Shown here: piece after piece, positions 31,061-32,818 of the stretch
How positions within the stretch are numbered: the first letter of the stretch is position 1
How the letters are laid out: each line of letters starts with the position of its first letter
From: Streptomyces sp. ISL-36
GTDB taxonomy: Bacteria; Actinomycetota; Actinomycetes; Streptomycetales; Streptomycetaceae
DNA: 32,818 bases
Assembly (NCBI RefSeq): GCF_018614205.1
Contig: NZ_JAGGOS010000041.1
Location: 1-32,818 of the forward strand
Direction: 5' to 3'
Position numbers and translations under genes: made by a program
The notes under the pieces: generated by a model
What the model was told of the DNA's origin: nothing
The model's input: only the letters and a program-made list of their open reading frames with translations
Databases searched by the model: none

Positions 31061-31089
31061 ATTTCGAACGTGTGACGAAATATCGAACA
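31061..31089. promoter_or_regulatory. IclR operator candidate on the enolase side
   Basis: ATTTCG (31061-31066) and CGAAAT (31076-31081) form an inverted repeat, and 31076-31089 (CGAAATATCGAACA) is the reverse complement of 30921-30934. A further GAACAGCAC-type repeat follows at 31085-31107. The cluster covers about +4 to +32. Confidence 0.65.
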
Positions 31090-31130
31090 GCACGATACGA
31101 ACAGCACGACGAGACCGAGGGGCAACCACC

Positions 31131-32285
31131 GTGCGCATCACGGGAATCACCACACATGTCGTCGGCACCCCCTGGCGGAACCTCACCTACGTCCAGGTGC
31201 ACACCGACGAGGGTCTGACCGGCGTCGGCGAGACACGGATGCTGGGCCACACCGACGCCCTGGTCGGCTATCTCCGCGAGGCGGAGGCCAACCACATCGC
31301 CGGCTCCGACCCGTTCGCGGTCGAGGACCTCGTCCGGCGCATGAAGTACGGCGACTACGGGCGGGCCGGCGAGATCGTGATGTCCGGCATCGCCGTCGTC
31401 GAGATGGCCTGCTGGGACATCAAGGGCAAGGCGCTCGGCGTACCGGTCTGGCAGTTGCTCGGCGGCCAGGTGACCGACCGGGTGAAGGCGTACGCGAACG
31501 GCTGGTACACCACCGAGCGGACTCCGGAGGCCTACCACAAGGCGGCGCAGGAGGTGGTGGCCCGCGGCTACCGGGCCCTGAAGATCGACCCGTTCGGCAC
31601 CGGCCACTTCGAACTGGACGCGGAGAAGACCCGGTACGCGGTGTCCCTGATCGAGGCGGTCCGGGACGCGATCGGCCCGGACACGGAGCTGATGCTGGAG
31701 ATGCACGGGCGGTTCTCGCCGTCCACGGCGGTGCGGCTGGCCCACGAACTGGCCCCCTTCCGCCCCGCCTGGCTGGAGGAGCCCGTACCGCCGGAGAACC
31801 TGAAGGCGCTGGAGAAGGTGGCCGCCAAGGTCGACATGCCCATCGCGACGGGCGAGCGCATCCATGACCGCATCGAGTTCCGGGAGCTCTTCGAGTCGCA
31901 GGCCGTGGACATCATCCAGCCGGACCTCGGGCACATCGGCGGCATCCTGGAGACCCGCAAGCTCGCGGCCACCGCGGAGACGCACTACATGATGGTCGCC
32001 CCGCACAACGTGGGCGGCTCGGTCCTCACCGCGGCCTCGCTCCAACTGGCCGCCTGCACGCCGAACTTCAAGATCCTGGAGCACTTCAACGACTTCGCCG
32101 ACGCGGAGATCAAGAAGGTCGTCCGCGGTGCGCCGCAGGTCGATCCGGAGACCGGCTGCTTCGAGGTCTCCCACGCGCCGGGCCTCGGGGTCGAGCTGGA
32201 CGTGGACGCGGCGGCCGAATTCCCACAGCAGCGGGCCCGCTTCGACCTGTGGGCCGAGGGCTGGGAGCAGAGGAAGCCGAAGTGA
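31131..32285 (+). CDS. Enolase-superfamily sugar-acid dehydratase, galactonate dehydratase-like
   Basis: A 384-residue mandelate racemase/muconate lactonizing enzyme-type protein. GTG 31131 is used because earlier in-frame ATG codons precede the promoter and operators. The capping domain is N-terminal; the barrel has KxD (Lys151-Asp153), a EMHGR motif with Glu190 and His192, metal-site Glu216 and Glu242 (TGERI), His292 (VAPHN) and Glu317. Positions 192, 216, 242, 292 and 317 are all seven higher than the residues I recall for E. coli D-galactonate dehydratase (185, 209, 235, 285, 310), with Glu instead of Asp as the first metal ligand. It should dehydrate an aldonate to its 2-keto-3-deoxy acid. 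Galactonate is plausible, but related acids cannot be excluded. Confidence 0.9.
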   Translation: MRITGITTHVVGTPWRNLTYVQVHTDEGLTGVGETRMLGHTDALVGYLREAEANHIAGSDPFAVEDLVRRMKYGDYGRAGEIVMSGIAVVEMACWDIKGKALGVPVWQLLGGQVTDRVKAYANGWYTTERTPEAYHKAAQEVVARGYRALKIDPFGTGHFELDAEKTRYAVSLIEAVRDAIGPDTELMLEMHGRFSPSTAVRLAHELAPFRPAWLEEPVPPENLKALEKVAAKVDMPIATGERIHDRIEFRELFESQAVDIIQPDLGHIGGILETRKLAATAETHYMMVAPHNVGGSVLTAASLQLAACTPNFKILEHFNDFADAEIKKVVRGAPQVDPETGCFEVSHAPGLGVELDVDAAAEFPQQRARFDLWAEGWEQRKPK

Positions 32286-32818
32286 GCGACGCCGAGGTGA
32301 GCCGGGCGATCGTCGTCGAGAAGCCCGGTGAACACCGGCTCGTCGCACGGGAGCTGCCCCGGCCCGGTCCCGGTGAGGTACGGGTACGGGTCGCCGCCGC
32401 CGGCGTCTGCATGAGCGACCGCGAGCTGTACGACGGGCACCGCGATCCCGGGTACGTCCGCTACCCCGTCGTCCCCGGCCACGAGTGGTCCGGCACCGTG
32501 GACGCCGTCGGGCCGGGCGTCGACCCCTCGCTCCTGGGCCGCCCGTGCGTCGCCGAGGGCTTCCGCGCCTGCGGGACGTGCGAGCGGTGCCGGTGCGGGG
32601 AGACCAGCCTGTGCACCTCGGGCTACGCGGAGACCGGCTTCACCGAGCCCGGCGCCTTCGCCGACCATGTCGTCGTCCCCGCCCGCCTGCTGCACCCGCT
32701 GCACGACGACGCCGATCTGCGCGCGGCGGCGCTGCTCGAACCCGCCGCGGTGATCGCCGCCGCTGTACGGGCCGGGCGCCCGCGCCCCGGTGAGCGCGTC
32801 GCGGTCGTCGGCTGCGGC
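32282..32818 (+). CDS. Zinc-dependent medium-chain alcohol/sugar dehydrogenase, 3' end outside the window
   Basis: The first 179 codons of a zinc-dependent MDR enzyme. The GTG start at 32282 overlaps the previous stop as GTGA. Catalytic zinc ligands are Cys43 (AGVCMSD) and His67-Glu68 (PGHEWSG); four structural-zinc cysteines are at 97, 100, 103 and 111 (RACGTCERCRCGE). The Rossmann glycine loop begins at the window edge (RVAVVGCG). It would oxidise a sugar or polyol with NAD(P). In an operon with a DgoD-like dehydratase and opposite a lactonase it may act as the first, sugar 1-dehydrogenase step, or act later on a keto-deoxy acid. Confidence 0.93.
   Translation, partial: MSDAEVSRAIVVEKPGEHRLVARELPRPGPGEVRVRVAAAGVCMSDRELYDGHRDPGYVRYPVVPGHEWSGTVDAVGPGVDPSLLGRPCVAEGFRACGTCERCRCGETSLCTSGYAETGFTEPGAFADHVVVPARLLHPLHDDADLRAAALLEPAAVIAAAVRAGRPRPGERVAVVGCG

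Noticed and set aside
30987..31130. Upstream in-frame ATG for the enolase-type dehydratase
   Set aside because: The extension would run through the promoter (31023-31051) and operator cluster; VRITGITTHV at GTG 31131 is a normal family start.
1..32818. CRISPR array, tRNA, rRNA, insertion sequence, phage genes or a defence system
   Set aside because: No regularly spaced repeats, no tRNA-like cloverleaf noticed, no transposase or integrase motifs; the window is sugar catabolism throughout.

Overview
The base composition (very high GC, G/C-biased third codon positions), the frequent GTG starts, the twin-arginine exported enzymes and the gene families all point to a Streptomyces or close actinomycete. 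The window is almost entirely a plant cell-wall (pectin, xyloglucan/xylan) catabolic region. I see no phage, insertion sequence, CRISPR array, tRNA or rRNA.

Layout, left to right. (1) 1-5105: a divergent pair, a lipoprotein sugar-binding protein (minus) with perhaps the first codons of its permease, and a cytoplasmic GH3 glycosidase (plus). Each has a recognisable promoter with the same 12-bp palindrome CGAAGCGCTTCG just downstream of it or over its start. (2) 5148-6519: an islet of three unrelated small genes (two unknown, one VOC/glyoxalase-like) with visibly lower GC. (3) 6647-11879: a xylose module, with alpha-xylosidase (GH31, YicI type) and xylulokinase on minus, divergent from xylose isomerase on plus, around a 31-bp near-perfect palindrome. 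(4) 12025-15372: a GntR/FCD regulator, a DHDPS-family enzyme and an IlvD/Edd sugar-acid dehydratase, which suggests a non-phosphorylative sugar-acid pathway. (5) 15463-26797: a long pectin operon with two ABC permeases, a Gfo/Idh/MocA oxidoreductase, a PmoA/DUF6807 protein, GH43, a sugar-binding lipoprotein, a rhamnogalacturonan-acetylesterase-like SGNH hydrolase, PL1 pectate lyase, CE8 pectinesterase and PL9 pectate lyase. The first eight genes are joined by seven consecutive 4-base stop/start overlaps. (6) 26922-29147 (minus): LacI regulator, ECF sigma factor and a membrane-anchored putative anti-sigma protein, overlapping end to end. (7) 29278-32818: SMP-30-type lactonase and IclR regulator (minus), divergent from a DgoD-like sugar-acid dehydratase and a zinc-dependent dehydrogenase that runs off the window.

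How the parts fit: secreted CE8, PL1, PL9 and acetylesterase would demethylate, deacetylate and cut pectin outside the cell. The ABC system would import oligosaccharides, and GH43, GH3 and GH31 would trim them inside. Xylose goes through xylA/xylB. Sugar acids would go through lactonase, DgoD-like or IlvD-like dehydratase, and then the DHDPS-family enzyme or enzymes outside the window. No ATPase gene accompanies the transporters, so a shared MsiK-type ATPase is likely.

The most interesting signal is regulatory. The CGAAGCGCTTCG palindrome occurs at three promoters (1920, 2091, 15428). A TGTTCGA/TCGAACA element occurs at the IclR-enolase divergent promoters and again 7 bp from the third palindrome, upstream of the pectin operon. 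That operon therefore appears to have two inputs, plausibly the LacI and IclR regulators encoded at its far end. All functions are read from sequence motifs by eye; no database search was possible.
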